64,000 nt of DNA from CAVQBL01 sp963710715 (GTDB lineage: Bacteria; Pseudomonadota; Gammaproteobacteria; DSM-16500), in contig CAVQBL010000015.1 of the NCBI GenBank assembly GCA_963710715.1, positions 124,001 to 188,000 of the forward strand, in the 5' to 3' direction. The notes under the pieces are model-generated. The model was not told the origin of the DNA. It worked only from the letters and a program-made list of their open reading frames with translations, and did no database searches. Positions 19,901 through 30,002 of the stretch are shown in pieces. Made by a program: the position numbers and the translations under genes. The number at the start of each line of letters is the position of its first letter. Position 1 is the first letter of the stretch.

Positions 19901-20840
19901 AACTCTTCTTGCTGCAATCCATTTGGTGCCGTTAATCCATTGGTTTTTCCATCTTGATTAATTGCGCTGCCTGTAATAACGGCATAAATTCTATCATTAT
20001 CTTTTAATGCTTTATCTAACGGTTTTAATACAATAACACCTACCCCTTCTCCCTGCACATATCCATTCGCATTTGCATCAAATGTTTTACATTGTCCATC
20101 CGGCGATAACATTTTTGCTTTTGTTAACACAAAATTGACATACGGCAATAAATTAAGCTTGGCACCACAGACCAGTGCTAATTCACAAGTATTATTACTG
20201 TAAATTTTAACAGGCCAAATGTAACGCTGCCAATGAAGAAGAACATGCGGAATCAATAATGATACTGGGTCCACGTAAATCAAATAAATAAGATATTCGG
20301 TTTGCTGCAATGCTAATAGCATTTCCTGTTGGCAGAAATAACGCATCCATTTCCGATATCCATTTCTTGCATATGCGCCAATTGGCTCACATATAAACTT
20401 GAAAAAACACCTGTTTTTGAACCGGCTAAATTTTCTACCGGGAGACCTGCATCTTCAATTGCTTCATAAGCAACCTCCAATAATAAGCGATGTTGCGGAT
20501 CCATGCGTAATGCTTCACGCGGACTAATCCCAAAAAAATACGCATCGAAAGCAGAGATGTCAGATAAAAATCCTCCCCAATAGGGATGCTGCGGATCACG
20601 TAATGCAATTTCCTGCGTTCCCTTTAATTGCTCCCAGCGTTTCTCTGACAGACGAGAAATAATATTGCGACCTTCACTCAGCATTTTCCAATAGGCTTCT
20701 TTTCCTATCGCCTCCGGAAAACGACAACTTAAGCCAGTAATCGCAATTGGCTGTGAGTAATTAGCTTGTCGTTCTTGCAATAATTGTTTTAGTTTTTTAA
20801 TGGTGTATAGTGCTTTTTGCAATGTTACCTGTTCTGTCAT
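16936..20840 (-). CDS. Polyketide synthase, terminal module: KS-DH-like-ACP-thioesterase (two frameshifts)
   Basis: One gene of ~1300 codons broken by two compensating frameshifts near 20335 and 20222; open pieces are 20313-20840 and 16936-20346. The protein begins with a helical docking segment (MTEQVTLQKALYTIKKLKQL) and a ketosynthase. The active-site DSACSSSL is encoded in the shifted 110-base segment; ECHGTGT and KTNIGHLEPA are in frame. Next comes a DH-like double hot-dog region (~640-900) with HAGYYMEIF and DASIQPIF; the usual HxxxGxxxxP is not seen. An ACP (MGIDSLMAL, ~968) and a type-II-like thioesterase (FPYGGGG, GHSFGS, GKRDTW, SGHLFIKE) end it. No AT or KR is present. The thioesterase probably releases the chain. 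The gene follows the larger synthase by 68 bases on the same strand. Confidence 0.85.
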
Positions 20841-20908
20841 TATTAATTCCTTAAATATTTTGTGAGAAAATCATAACTTTAGTCTCGTTATTGCGAGCAT
20901 AAATGGTG

Positions 20909-22779
20909 TTATAAGTCAGCAAACTCTTCCAGCTCAGCCTCTAATAATTTTTTAAGTTGCTCGTTGTCTAAGTGTGCAGTTTCTTGTAAAAATTGACTCT
21001 CATCTTTTGTTGCAAATGTATCAACTTCAGATTCGCTAACTATTTTTTCTACTGCCGCCGGCTTAAAAGTTTGCACAATAAATCTAACCAACTGGCTCGC
21101 AGTTGTATAACGATAAAGATCCATCGGTGTAAGAATATCTGGAAAATTCTCGTTAAGTTCAGCAACAAAATTAATCCCTATAATAGAATCCATGCCATAA
21201 TTCATAAAAGCAACATCGGGATCAATTTCAGAAACCTCTAACGCTAATAACTTAGAAAGTGTATTTAATACTAATAAAAATATATTATCGTACTCTACAG
21301 ACACTTCTGGTTGTATTTTTTGCTCGCTTACTGCTACTTTTTCAACAGGTGGCTCAACAAAATTAACTTGCTCTACTTTTTCTTTGATCGCTATAGGAGC
21401 TTGTTCATTTGTTTGCACATCTTGGGTTGGCACCCAACAACGTCTTTTTGCAAAGGGATACGTTGGAATATAACATTTTTTTGGCTTGTTATTTGCATAA
21501 AGCTTTTCCCATGCAATCTTAACGCCACTTATCCATAACTCGACTAATTTTTCATGCGCTCCCGCCTGTATCAACACAGATAAATTTTCATTACTATGCT
21601 TTATTTGAGCTGAATGATTAATCCAAATTTGATTAGCGAGTTGCTTAGATTGCTCAACATACGAAGTTAACTTATGCAGTAAGTCGTTATAAGAAGACGC
21701 TATAATCGCCAAGCGTGCGAGCATACTTTCACGACCAATTTGCGAGGTATAGCACACATTACTTAACCAGTTATTTAATTTTTCTTCCGAGGAATATTTT
21801 TTACTCTCATTAATAAAAAATTCTTGCATCTTCTTAGCATAACCAAGCAGCCGTTCTGCATTGAATGCCGATACTAAAAAAATAAAGGGACTGTTGATTT
21901 TTACGTTTTGGCTAGTTTCAAGTGAAGTGAATTCTTCAATAATTAAATGGACATTCGTTCCGCCCGCACCAAATGAACTGACTCCGGCACGACGTGGTGC
22001 CCCCTCAGCTGGATGCCATTCACTTAATTCACGTTGCACATAAAAAGGCGTTTGTGCAAAATCAATATAAGGATTCAATTTTTCTGCATGCAATGAAGGA
22101 ACGAGTTTTTTATGTTGCAATTGCAGCAATACCTTTGTGAGCTGTGAAATTCCGGCAGCAGATTCTAAATGTCCAATATTTGATTTTACCGAACCAATCG
22201 CACAAAATTGTTTATCTTGTGTCTGTTGTTCAAATGCTTCTTGTAATCCTCTCATTTCAATTGGATCACCCAGAGACGTTCCTGTGCCATGCGCTTCAAT
22301 ATAAGTGATGGTACGTGGATCAATATTAGCTTTGGCCAACGCATTTTTTATCAACATCGCTTGTGAATTGGGATTAGGTACCGTATAACCACTGGTTTTC
22401 CCGCCATGATTCATGCTGCTGCTTTAATCACCCCATAAATACGATCATTGTCTCGGATTGCAAGTGAAAGTGGTTTAAGTAGAATCGATCCCACACCTTC
22501 CGCAGGGACATAACCTGACCCGCCTCAGCAAAACTGGCACAACGACCTTGATCTGACATAAAACTATAGCTACCCAGCATATGATATTTAGCAAGGATGC
22601 AATGATAAATTTACCCCACCGGCAATTGCCATTGTGCATTCACCGCGCGCAATACTTTCACACGCTAAATGAATGGCAGCCAATGATGATGAACACGCTG
22701 TATCCACTACATAACTAGGCCCATTCAAATTAAGAAAATAAGAAACACGATTCGCCATCGGAGAACAGTTGAATATCAA
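20909..22779 (-). CDS. C-terminal part of the large polyketide synthase: KS3 core and ACP (several frameshifts)
   Basis: This continues the large synthase. Open pieces are 22588-22779 (DTACSSSL active site) and 20909-22414 (from MNHGGKTSGYTVPNPNSQ), with a short bridging frame between them. Reading across frames restores a continuous KS with frameshifts near 22760, 22600, 22518 and 22418. EAHGTGTSLGDP and KSNIGHLESA complete the KS3 catalytic set. A post-KS linker, a Pro/Glu/Val-rich spacer and an ACP (NYGMDSIIG, near 21200) follow. The end (LKKLLEAELEEFADL) is an acidic helix suited to docking with the basic N-terminal helix of the next protein. Whether the gene is truly broken or misassembled cannot be told here. 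Confidence 0.8.
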
Positions 22780-25700
22780 GTGGTATGCGATTGCCTTTAA
22801 ACCACTCTTCCGCGATAAACAAGGGATAAAAATTATAAGTCACTCCAGCAAAAACACCTACATTATTATTAACTGTCTGTTGTAAGCTTTCACGCGTATA
22901 TCCAGCATCTTCTAAGGTTGCCCATGCGGATTGCATAAATAATCTTTCTTGCGGATCCATTAAAGCAGCATCGCGTGGTGCAATGCCAAAAAATAAAGGA
23001 TCAAATTTATCAACATCCGGAATAAAACCACCATACTGATAATATTTTTCTTTTCCACCCACCATCACTGGATAATCTTTATAATTCCAGCGTTCAATCG
23101 GCACTTCAGTGATACAATCACGTCCTTTTTCTAAATTGTCCCACAACTCGAAAATATCTTTTGCCATTGGATAAATCCCACTTAATCCAATGATGGCAAT
23201 TTCTTCTAAATGATAATTGCTATTTATCACCTCTTTCTCCGATACAAAATTTGATGGAGCCGCAATTTTATTATCTGAATACATCATGCCTACATTATTG
23301 TTATTTGCTGTCGCTTTAAGAGCCAAATTTTTCAGCACAGGATTAAATTTCTGTTGGAAATAAGTGGCTAATTCTTTTAACTGACTTCTTTCATATAACA
23401 ATGTTTTTGGTAATGTGCCAAAATCTTGTTCCAAACGTTCAGTAATCTCTAACCCTAAAACCGAATCAACACCATACACCTCATACGTCACATCAACAGC
23501 AATGTTTTCCAGCGGCATATGTAGCTTTTCAGAAAAAATTGTTTTTAGATAATGTTGTGTAAATTCTTGCAAATCCACTGTTGAAGCCACTGGCATCGCA
23601 GATTGCAACGTTGGCTGGATAATAGGCACAGAAACAGGCGATATTTTTGCATCAAACCAATAACGTTGTTTTACAAATGGATAGGCGGGCAATGATCCTA
23701 CACGTCGAATTATTTCACCAGTGTAAAATAAATTCCAATCGATGGGATAACATTTAATATATAAATCGGCTAACAATAATAACTTTTCTCTATATGTTTC
23801 TGGCGCTATATCTACGTGACCTTTTAAAGCTTCTAATACAGATTTGTATATTTCTGTAAGGACTGGCCCATTTGAACCCGTTGTTTTATCAATAGTCATT
23901 ATACAATGCGTAGGTTGCTGACCATTTATTAAAGCTTGCAATGATTCAAGCAACTCATTTAATGAACTAACAACCAGTGCACAACGCACATCAAAATGCG
24001 CTTTCCCAACATTCAGCGTGAAGCATAATGACTCTAAATTAGCTTTATGAAAATTATCTTTTAACCACTCATATAAATCGATTATTTTTTGCTTTAAGCT
24101 TTCCTCTTGTTTAGCAGAAATAGTTAATAAGTAATACGGTTTTTGTTCGCGTACTGCTGGTTGATGTGATAAGGGTTCTTCAAGCACCACATGCGCATTC
24201 GTTCCGCCAAAACCAAATGAACTCACCCCTGCGCGACGCGGAATTTCGCCACCTTTTTCCCCTTTTAATCTTTCCCATATTTGGGTTTTATCAATAATAT
24301 AAAATGGACTATCGGTGAGATTAATATAGGGGTTTAATTCGTTAAAATGTAAAATGCCCGGAATTTTTTCATGCTGCATCGCCAATAAAACTTTTATAAT
24401 CCCTGCAATACCTGAAGCCGGCTCTAAATGTCCAATGTTGGTTTTAAGAGAACTTAGGCCGCAATACGATTTTTTATGATTTTTCCCGGGCATAAGAACA
24501 CTAAACGCTTGCTTTAGCCCTTCAATTTCAACCGGGTCACCTAATTCTGTTCCTGTTCCGTGAACTTCTATATAAGTAACGGTTCCAGGATCAATATCTG
24601 CTTCTGTGTACGCTTTAATTAACAATGCACTCTGCGAAGCAGCATTAGGCGCCGTTAAAGACTGCGCCTTACCGCCATGATTAACCGCAGTCCCCTTGAT
24701 GACACCATAGATATGATCACCATCGATTTGCGCTTGATGTAAAGGCTTGAGCAAAACCGCTGCCACACCTTCTCCCTTAACATATCCATTTGCTGTTTTG
24801 TCAAAAGTCTTACAGCGTCCATCGGGAGATAATGCGCCTAGTTGACTCGTGATAACAAAAGTATCCGGATTCAACATTAAACTCACACCACCCGCAACCG
24901 CAAGAGAACATTCGCCATTACGAATCGCATTGACCGCACGATGAATAGCGACTAAAGAGCTTGAACAAGCTGTATCGATAGCTTCACTTGGCCCCTGAAA
25001 ATTTAGAAAATAAGAAACGCGATTCGGCAACATACTATGCGAATTTCCTGTCGCAACATAACCATGCAATTCATTTTTTTCTTTTGCTATTAAAGTTTGA
25101 TATTCAGAGAATTCAACACCAGCAAATATACCGACCTTATGTCCCGAAAAACTGATGGGGTTGTACCCTGCATCTTCTATTGTTTTCCACACAATCTCTA
25201 AAAAGAGCCGGTGTTGCGGATCCATGAGATTTGCTTCACGTGTCGAAATATTAAAAAAACCCGCATCAAATGTATCAACTTCTGTTAAAAAACCTCCCCA
25301 TTTAGAGTTTGTCTTATCGGGATTTTTTTTCGCATCCCCATAATTTTCGCGCCAATTCCAACGGTTGATAGGAATTTCACTCACTAAATCATTGCCTGCT
25401 TGTAAATGTTCCCAGAAAGCGGATAAGTCTTTTGATTGGGGGAATAAACCCTGTATTCCAATAACCGCAATCGGTTCAAAATGAGAAGGCATGAGAGCTG
25501 CAGCAGAAATCGAAACATCTGACTCTGAAACGGGTATATCTATTGTCTGATTATAAGATTGTGTAATTTCGGCGAGATGCGTTTTCAATAAATATTGGCT
25601 TAACGTTTCGATGGTTGTATAGGTAAAAAATATGGCCGGTGTTAATTGAACACCATATTGCTTTTCCAAGCATGTAGCTAATTCTTTAAATGTGATTGAA

Positions 25701-28700
25701 TCAAATCCCAATTCACTTAATGACGCCGTTAAACTGATAGCGTCCGGTCTTATTTTCAACAATCTAGAAACATGCGTGATAAAATCTTGTTGGACAGAAG
25801 ATAAAAAATGGATTTGCTCTGCCGGTACAATCTTCTTTTGCATATTTTTGGCACGCGAACGTTCCGGGAAATTAGACTGTAATGAAGGCACCCAATAAAA
25901 ATCTTTTGCAAACGGATAGGTTGGTAGTGAAATTCGCTTTTTTATTTCGCTCGGATATAATAGCTTCCAGTCCAACTCATAACCTTCGACATAAAAATTT
26001 CCTAAGGCTAATAACTTATCTCGCTGTTCCTTCACGGGTAATTTCGCACTTATTTCTGCATGCAATAATTTAAATACTTTTTCAAGGGCGGGGCGATTTT
26101 TTATTTTATCCGCCTCATTGACATTAATAATAAAATTTTCAACTTCCTGACCTTGTGACACGCGTTCAAGTGTCTCTTGCAACTCTTCAACGGATTTGAC
26201 TAAAAAAACACAGCGTTTCTCAAAGTGATTTCGCCCTATATTTAACGTATAACACAACGCTTCTATAGAAGGTTGTTGTGTCTGCCGCATTAACCAATCG
26301 TGCAGTTCTTTAATACGCTGTTGCAATGCTAATTGTGTTTTTGCTGACAATGCGATGAGATAAAGATATTTCAATTCCGCCGAAAATAAAACAGTCTGAT
26401 TAGGGTATTCCCCTAAGACAATATGCGCATTTGTTCCTCCATAACCAAATGAGCTCACACCCGCTAACCGAGGAATGTCTAACCCTGTCTCATCTTTTAG
26501 AGGCTCCCATACTTTTGTCTTATCAACAATATAAAATGGGCTGTCAACAAGTTCAATGTAAGGATTCAATTCTTTAAAGTGCAAATTTTCAGGTATTTTT
26601 TTATGCTGCATGGCAAGCAATACTTTAATAACACCAGCAATTCCTGCGGCCGACTCAAGATGTCCAATATGCGTTTTTACGGAACCTAAGCCACAGTAAT
26701 AGTTTGAAAGTTTTTTTACCCTCTGTTCATCTCGCAAAATATTGAATGCTTTTTTTAAACCATTAATTTCTACCGGATCCCCTAACTCCGTTCCTGTTCC
26801 ATGAGTTTCAATATATTGGATGTTCTCAACGGGTATTCCAGCTCGGCGATATGCAGCAACAATCACATCTGCTTGTGCATTAGGATTTGGGACAGTCAGC
26901 GAACTCACGTGCCCGCCATGATTGACTGCGGTGCCTTTTATAACACCATAGATATGATCGCCATCCACTTCTGCTTTACTAAGTGGCTTCAATAAAATAG
27001 CAGCAATACCTTCTCCCCTGACATAACCATTTGCTTTTTTATCGAAGGTTTTACAACGTCCATCTTCGCTTAACATTCCCGCTTTACTTGCCATCAGATA
27101 GGTTGTAGGAGTCAGTAGCACATTCACACCGCCAGCAAGTGCAATGTCACAATCACCATTTCGTATCGCTTGAACAGCATGGTGAATAGCCACTAATGAG
27201 CTCGAACAAGCTGTATCAATTGCTTCACTTGGGCCCCGTAAATTTAGCAAATAAGAAACTCGGTTTGCTAAAATACTGTGAGTAATTCCTGTCGCAACAT
27301 AGGCATCTGTATTGCTACTTTTTTGCAAAAGTTCAGCATAATCATTATTAAATACACCAACAAATAACCCTACATTCAATTTAGCAAATTCGACTTGCGA
27401 ATAGCCCGCATCTTCCATTGTTTTCCAAACAGTCTGAAGAAAAAGACGTTGCTGAGGATCCATAAGCTCGGCTTCACGAGGTGAAATATTAAAGAAATCT
27501 GCATCAAATTCAGCTATTCCTTCGATAAAACCACCCCATTTTACTTTTGTCTTACTGGACTCAGAAGGGTCACCATAGAATTCTTTCCAATCCCAGCGTT
27601 CTTTTGGAATTTCTGTGATCAAATCTTTTCCTAACAATAAGTTATCCCAAAATATCTTTAAATCAGAGGCACCCGGAAATATCCCGCTCATGCCAATAAT
27701 GGCAATATCTTTTGTATCTGCGTGTAATGGTAAATTTGAGCTTGCTGAAATCTGCGAATCTATCTTGGCTGCGTCTGTTTTTGGCTTTCCCTCTTGAACT
27801 TTCATAGAGATATCATCAAAAAATTCATTTAAGGTGGCATATTGATATAATATCGCCGGGGTTAGGGTTAAACCATAAATATCATTTAATGCTGCGCTCA
27901 CTTTAATTAATGTAACCGAATCGAAATGATATTTGCTTAATGGCGCATTTAAATCTATTTTTTTTTCATCTAAATTTAATATTAAAGAAATGTGCTTTAA
28001 GAATTTCAATTTTCTTTCGCTATCGTGGCGCTGCAATTTGTCGGTCAAATCCAAAACATTCGCTTCAACAAGCATAGCTTTTTTAATAATTTTAAGTTTG
28101 TTTTCCAAAAATTGTTTTCTGCACAATGTTCTCTGCAATTTTCCACTGGATGTTTTTGGCAACGAATTGGCTTCAACTAAAATAACACCGGCAAGCTCGA
28201 TGCCATAGCGACTAACGATCTCACGGCGAATGATCTCACTCATCTCATCTTGGATTGCAGCACTTACTTCGCCTCTTACTTCTTCTAAAAAAATCACTTC
28301 TTCCTTGTCTTTATTTACAATTGAAAAAGCAGCACGTGAATTATTTATTGGAAAATCTTTAAGCACACTTGCTACTGTTGCCTCTAAGTCAAATGGATAA
28401 TATTTTTTTCCATATACGACGATCATTTCTTTCAACCGTCCAGTTAAGCAAAGTTCTTCTTTGCGAATGAATCCAAGGTCACCCGTTCTAAAATACATTT
28501 GCCCAGAATCCGGCAATTTTGCTTGAAACGCTTTGATTGTTTCTTCTGGCCGTCGCCAATAGCCATTTGCTACTGATTTTCCAGATAGCCAAACTTCACC
28601 AATTTTTCCTGCTCGCAATGGAATATGCGTATCCGCATCAACAATAACCGCATGCAAGCCGGGCAATAAATATCCACTGCTAACAAATTTACGGGAAGGG

Positions 28701-29797
28701 GTTTTCTTATTGGCAAAAGCTACTTTATTATTTTTTAAACTTTCGGTTGCTAAATTAAAATGAGTGGGTTTATTTCCATATTGACTCGCTGCAATTGCAC
28801 CCGTTAATTCAGACATACCGTACGCCGAACAAAAGTATTTTATGTCGAATCCACAAGGACTAAATTTTTGACTAAATGCCTCGAGAGTACCAAGCTGAGC
28901 AATTTCCCCACCATTGATAGCAACTTTCCATGTTTTTAAATTCAAGCCAACCAATTCAGCTGCATTTATTTCTCGCACACAAATTTCATACCCAAAATTG
29001 GGACAACCGCTATGCGTCACTTGATATTTAGTAATAGTTTTTAACCAACATGCCGGATATCGTATAAAAGCTTCCGGCGGCATCAAAATGGCTAAACTAC
29101 CATGAAAAAGTGGGACGAGTAGTCCACAAATAAGACCATATACATGTGAGTGAGGGGCCCAAACCAAGGTGACGCTACTTTTTTTGTAACACCATACTTG
29201 TACGGTAGATTTCAAGCTATGAGTTAAATTTTTATGTGAAATAACTGCCGCTTTAGGCGCGGAAGTTGAACCAGAGGTATACTGCAAGTAAGCTATTGTA
29301 TCATCTCGAATTTTAGGTATTTGATACATTACCAATAGGTTAGAATCAATATTCATTGTATCTGCAATAAATATTTTATCAGCCGATTCTTTGAGACACT
29401 CTGCTGTTTTTTTAACATATGTTTGCGTGGTAAAAACACCTGCAATATCTGCATCTTCTGCAATGGTATTGATAAGTGCACCCACTTTTTCAAATTCGGC
29501 TATTTTGGGACAATGAATCGGAACAGCAATAGCTCCCGCATATAAACAACCCATAAATGCGGTAATGAACTCAAGACCTGCTGGATATAAAAGTAAAATA
29601 CGCTGGCCAAACAAATTTTGTTTTTGCAAATATGCACCAATTAAGCGTGCTTTTCTGTCTAATTCACCATAGGTAATCTGCGCTGTTTCGTGCTGCCCAT
29701 CCTCTAAAAATAAATATGCGGGTTGATGAGGCAAACGAACAGCTCTATTTTGCAAAATAGAAATGAGATTTTTAGATTTAAAGTAAATAGTTAGCAC
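22730..29797 (-). CDS. Polyketide synthase: FAAL-ACP-KS-ACP-KS-ACP-KS(N-terminal part)
   Basis: A ~2350-codon frame. Counting from 29854, domains are: acyl-AMP ligase (~20-610; YTSGSTSAPK at ~193, LPKTSSGKLQR at ~575), ACP1 (FDSVTL ~643), KS1 (~713-1150; DTACSSS, ETHGTGT, KTHIGHLES), a linker, ACP2 (GFDSITF ~1387), KS2 (~1460-1890; DTACSSS, EVHGTGT, KTNIGHLEP), ACP3 (GVDSVLG ~2130) and the start of KS3. There is no AT, KR, ER or methyltransferase, so malonyl units must come from a trans enzyme not in this window. The GTG at 29797 follows AAAGGGAAA and is preferred; a GTG at 29854 is also in frame without a ribosome site. Transcription is divergent from the ammonia-lyase. FAAL-type ligases load acyl or aryl-AMP directly onto ACPs. 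Confidence 0.88.
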   Translation of the reverse strand: MLTIYFKSKNLISILQNRAVRLPHQPAYLFLEDGQHETAQITYGELDRKARLIGAYLQKQNLFGQRILLLYPAGLEFITAFMGCLYAGAIAVPIHCPKIAEFEKVGALINTIAEDADIAGVFTTQTYVKKTAECLKESADKIFIADTMNIDSNLLVMYQIPKIRDDTIAYLQYTSGSTSAPKAAVISHKNLTHSLKSTVQVWCYKKSSVTLVWAPHSHVYGLICGLLVPLFHGSLAILMPPEAFIRYPACWLKTITKYQVTHSGCPNFGYEICVREINAAELVGLNLKTWKVAINGGEIAQLGTLEAFSQKFSPCGFDIKYFCSAYGMSELTGAIAASQYGNKPTHFNLATESLKNNKVAFANKKTPSRKFVSSGYLLPGLHAVIVDADTHIPLRAGKIGEVWLSGKSVANGYWRRPEETIKAFQAKLPDSGQMYFRTGDLGFIRKEELCLTGRLKEMIVVYGKKYYPFDLEATVASVLKDFPINNSRAAFSIVNKDKEEVIFLEEVRGEVSAAIQDEMSEIIRREIVSRYGIELAGVILVEANSLPKTSSGKLQRTLCRKQFLENKLKIIKKAMLVEANVLDLTDKLQRHDSERKLKFLKHISLILNLDEKKIDLNAPLSKYHFDSVTLIKVSAALNDIYGLTLTPAILYQYATLNEFFDDISMKVQEGKPKTDAAKIDSQISASSNLPLHADTKDIAIIGMSGIFPGASDLKIFWDNLLLGKDLITEIPKERWDWKEFYGDPSESSKTKVKWGGFIEGIAEFDADFFNISPREAELMDPQQRLFLQTVWKTMEDAGYSQVEFAKLNVGLFVGVFNNDYAELLQKSSNTDAYVATGITHSILANRVSYLLNLRGPSEAIDTACSSSLVAIHHAVQAIRNGDCDIALAGGVNVLLTPTTYLMASKAGMLSEDGRCKTFDKKANGYVRGEGIAAILLKPLSKAEVDGDHIYGVIKGTAVNHGGHVSSLTVPNPNAQADVIVAAYRRAGIPVENIQYIETHGTGTELGDPVEINGLKKAFNILRDEQRVKKLSNYYCGLGSVKTHIGHLESAAGIAGVIKVLLAMQHKKIPENLHFKELNPYIELVDSPFYIVDKTKVWEPLKDETGLDIPRLAGVSSFGYGGTNAHIVLGEYPNQTVLFSAELKYLYLIALSAKTQLALQQRIKELHDWLMRQTQQPSIEALCYTLNIGRNHFEKRCVFLVKSVEELQETLERVSQGQEVENFIINVNEADKIKNRPALEKVFKLLHAEISAKLPVKEQRDKLLALGNFYVEGYELDWKLLYPSEIKKRISLPTYPFAKDFYWVPSLQSNFPERSRAKNMQKKIVPAEQIHFLSSVQQDFITHVSRLLKIRPDAISLTASLSELGFDSITFKELATCLEKQYGVQLTPAIFFTYTTIETLSQYLLKTHLAEITQSYNQTIDIPVSESDVSISAAALMPSHFEPIAVIGIQGLFPQSKDLSAFWEHLQAGNDLVSEIPINRWNWRENYGDAKKNPDKTNSKWGGFLTEVDTFDAGFFNISTREANLMDPQHRLFLEIVWKTIEDAGYNPISFSGHKVGIFAGVEFSEYQTLIAKEKNELHGYVATGNSHSMLPNRVSYFLNFQGPSEAIDTACSSSLVAIHRAVNAIRNGECSLAVAGGVSLMLNPDTFVITSQLGALSPDGRCKTFDKTANGYVKGEGVAAVLLKPLHQAQIDGDHIYGVIKGTAVNHGGKAQSLTAPNAASQSALLIKAYTEADIDPGTVTYIEVHGTGTELGDPVEIEGLKQAFSVLMPGKNHKKSYCGLSSLKTNIGHLEPASGIAGIIKVLLAMQHEKIPGILHFNELNPYINLTDSPFYIIDKTQIWERLKGEKGGEIPRRAGVSSFGFGGTNAHVVLEEPLSHQPAVREQKPYYLLTISAKQEESLKQKIIDLYEWLKDNFHKANLESLCFTLNVGKAHFDVRCALVVSSLNELLESLQALINGQQPTHCIMTIDKTTGSNGPVLTEIYKSVLEALKGHVDIAPETYREKLLLLADLYIKCYPIDWNLFYTGEIIRRVGSLPAYPFVKQRYWFDAKISPVSVPIIQPTLQSAMPVASTVDLQEFTQHYLKTIFSEKLHMPLENIAVDVTYEVYGVDSVLGLEITERLEQDFGTLPKTLLYERSQLKELATYFQQKFNPVLKNLALKATANNNNVGMMYSDNKIAAPSNFVSEKEVINSNYHLEEIAIIGLSGIYPMAKDIFELWDNLEKGRDCITEVPIERWNYKDYPVMVGGKEKYYQYGGFIPDVDKFDPLFFGIAPRDAALMDPQERLFMQSAWATLEDAGYTRESLQQTVNNNVGVFAGVTYNFYPLFIAEEWFKGNRIPLDIQLFSDGESCFLFS

Positions 29798-29854
29798 AGA
29801 TAATTTCCCTTTAATCTTTTTTGACGCGTGAAAAAAACATTCCGCGAATTTCAC

Positions 29855-29969
29855 TCGACAGACACAAGGCTATTTACATTATTACTATAACATGCAATTA
29901 TCGCACTAATTTTCACGATGTCAAAGTTTTATAGAATTTGTAAATTTGGACACAAAGGAGCTCAGACTC
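29855..29969. promoter_or_regulatory. Divergent promoter region between polyketide synthase and ammonia-lyase
   Basis: The only non-coding space between the two divergently read units, strongly A/T-rich. It must hold both promoters if they are separately transcribed. I cannot assign -35/-10 pairs with confidence. An AAAGGAG ribosome site at 29954-29960 serves a short leader frame on the plus strand. Confidence 0.45.
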
Positions 29970-30002
29970 ATGTCTGAATATAATCATGGAAGAAACCATT
30001 GA
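29970..30002 (+). CDS. Short leader frame overlapping the ammonia-lyase start
   Basis: The ATG at 29970 sits nine bases after a strong AAAGGAG and encodes ten residues (MSEYNHGRNH) before TGA at 30000-30002. The lyase ATG at 29986 is inside it in the +1 frame and has no ribosome site of its own. The arrangement would fit translational coupling by reinitiation, or a sequencing indel in the lyase N-terminus. Confidence 0.4.
   Translation: MSEYNHGRNH

Noticed and set aside
22588..22779. Independent small gene in the polyketide region
   Set aside because: Its sequence (DTACSSSL core) fits exactly between the flanking KS3 pieces, so it is part of the large synthase.
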